Shown: in pieces, positions 4,860 to 5,006 of the stretch | Numbering within the stretch: position 1 is the stretch's first letter | Layout of the letters: every line of letters starts with the position of its first letter | Assembly: GCF_001983105.1 (NCBI RefSeq) | Contig: NZ_MOMC01000043.1 | Location: 12,667-17,672 of the forward strand | Direction of reading: 5' to 3' | DNA from: Pseudofrankia asymbiotica | GTDB lineage: Bacteria > Actinomycetota > Actinomycetes > Frankiales > Frankiaceae | Length of the DNA: 5,006 nt | The notes under the pieces: model-generated | What the model was told of the DNA's origin: nothing | The model's database searches: none | Seen by the model: the letters and a program-made list of their open reading frames with translations, nothing else | Position numbers and translations under genes: made by a program

Positions 4860-5006
4860 CGACGGATCGCGACCTTCACAGGCCCCGGGCCGACCAAAGG
4901 CTCCGCATGGCCCCAAGCGCCCCCGCACCGCGGGTGACCTCGACTCGACATGCCGGTCGGACGGACAGGTCAATGACGTGACGCGGGTGAATGCCGGCGG
5001 ACAAGG
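4860..5006. other. Right-edge stretch without a recognised gene
   Basis: About 150 bases with no supported gene. A plus-strand ATG near 4990 opens a frame that runs off the edge after a few codons, with no clear ribosome site. Whether another gene starts there cannot be judged. Confidence 0.35.

Overview
The window is GC-rich DNA with strongly GC-biased third codon positions, Shine-Dalgarno-type starts and enzyme families typical of catabolic gene sets in high-GC actinomycetes. A Frankia/Pseudofrankia, mycobacterial or related soil actinomycete is a reasonable inference, but nothing here fixes the genus. There are no rRNA, tRNA, transposase, integrase or CRISPR signatures.

Layout from left to right. 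Positions 1-402 hold no confident gene. There is a possible N-terminal fragment of a minus-strand membrane-anchored protein leaving the left edge, a four-copy 9-bp tandem repeat inside it, and an AT-rich promoter/operator island at about 381-422. Positions 472-1278 (+) encode a complete classical short-chain dehydrogenase/reductase (SDR). Positions 1279-1443 are a convergent intergenic region with GC-rich hairpins, one followed by TTT. Positions 1444-2643 (-) encode a 399-aa metal-dependent amidohydrolase-2/ACMSD-type TIM-barrel protein, with a strong GC palindrome next to its ribosome-binding site. Positions 2914-3321 (-) encode a 135-aa SRPBCC (START-like/polyketide cyclase-like) protein. 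Its long leader (about 3322-3560) contains what looks like the broken C-terminal end of another SDR. An AT-rich promoter lies at about 3535-3590. Positions 3823-4758 (-) encode a zinc-free MDR-superfamily NAD(P)H quinone-oxidoreductase-like enzyme, with its own promoter/operator at 4833-4859.

The genes look like part of an accessory catabolic cluster. Two oxidoreductases (SDR and MDR), a COG2159-type hydrolase or decarboxylase and a small hydrophobic-ligand-binding SRPBCC protein would suit breakdown or modification of a cyclic, aromatic or terpenoid/steroid-like compound. The substrate cannot be read from the sequence.

The most interesting observation is regulatory. Each of the three AT-rich islands carries a 15-bp hyphenated palindrome (6-bp arms, 3-bp centre). 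In each case it sits between a plausible -35 and a TAA-starting -10, in the same geometry. Two of the sites differ from each other only by three transitions. This suggests that one repressor, possibly TetR-like and encoded outside the window, controls the separate transcription units as a regulon.
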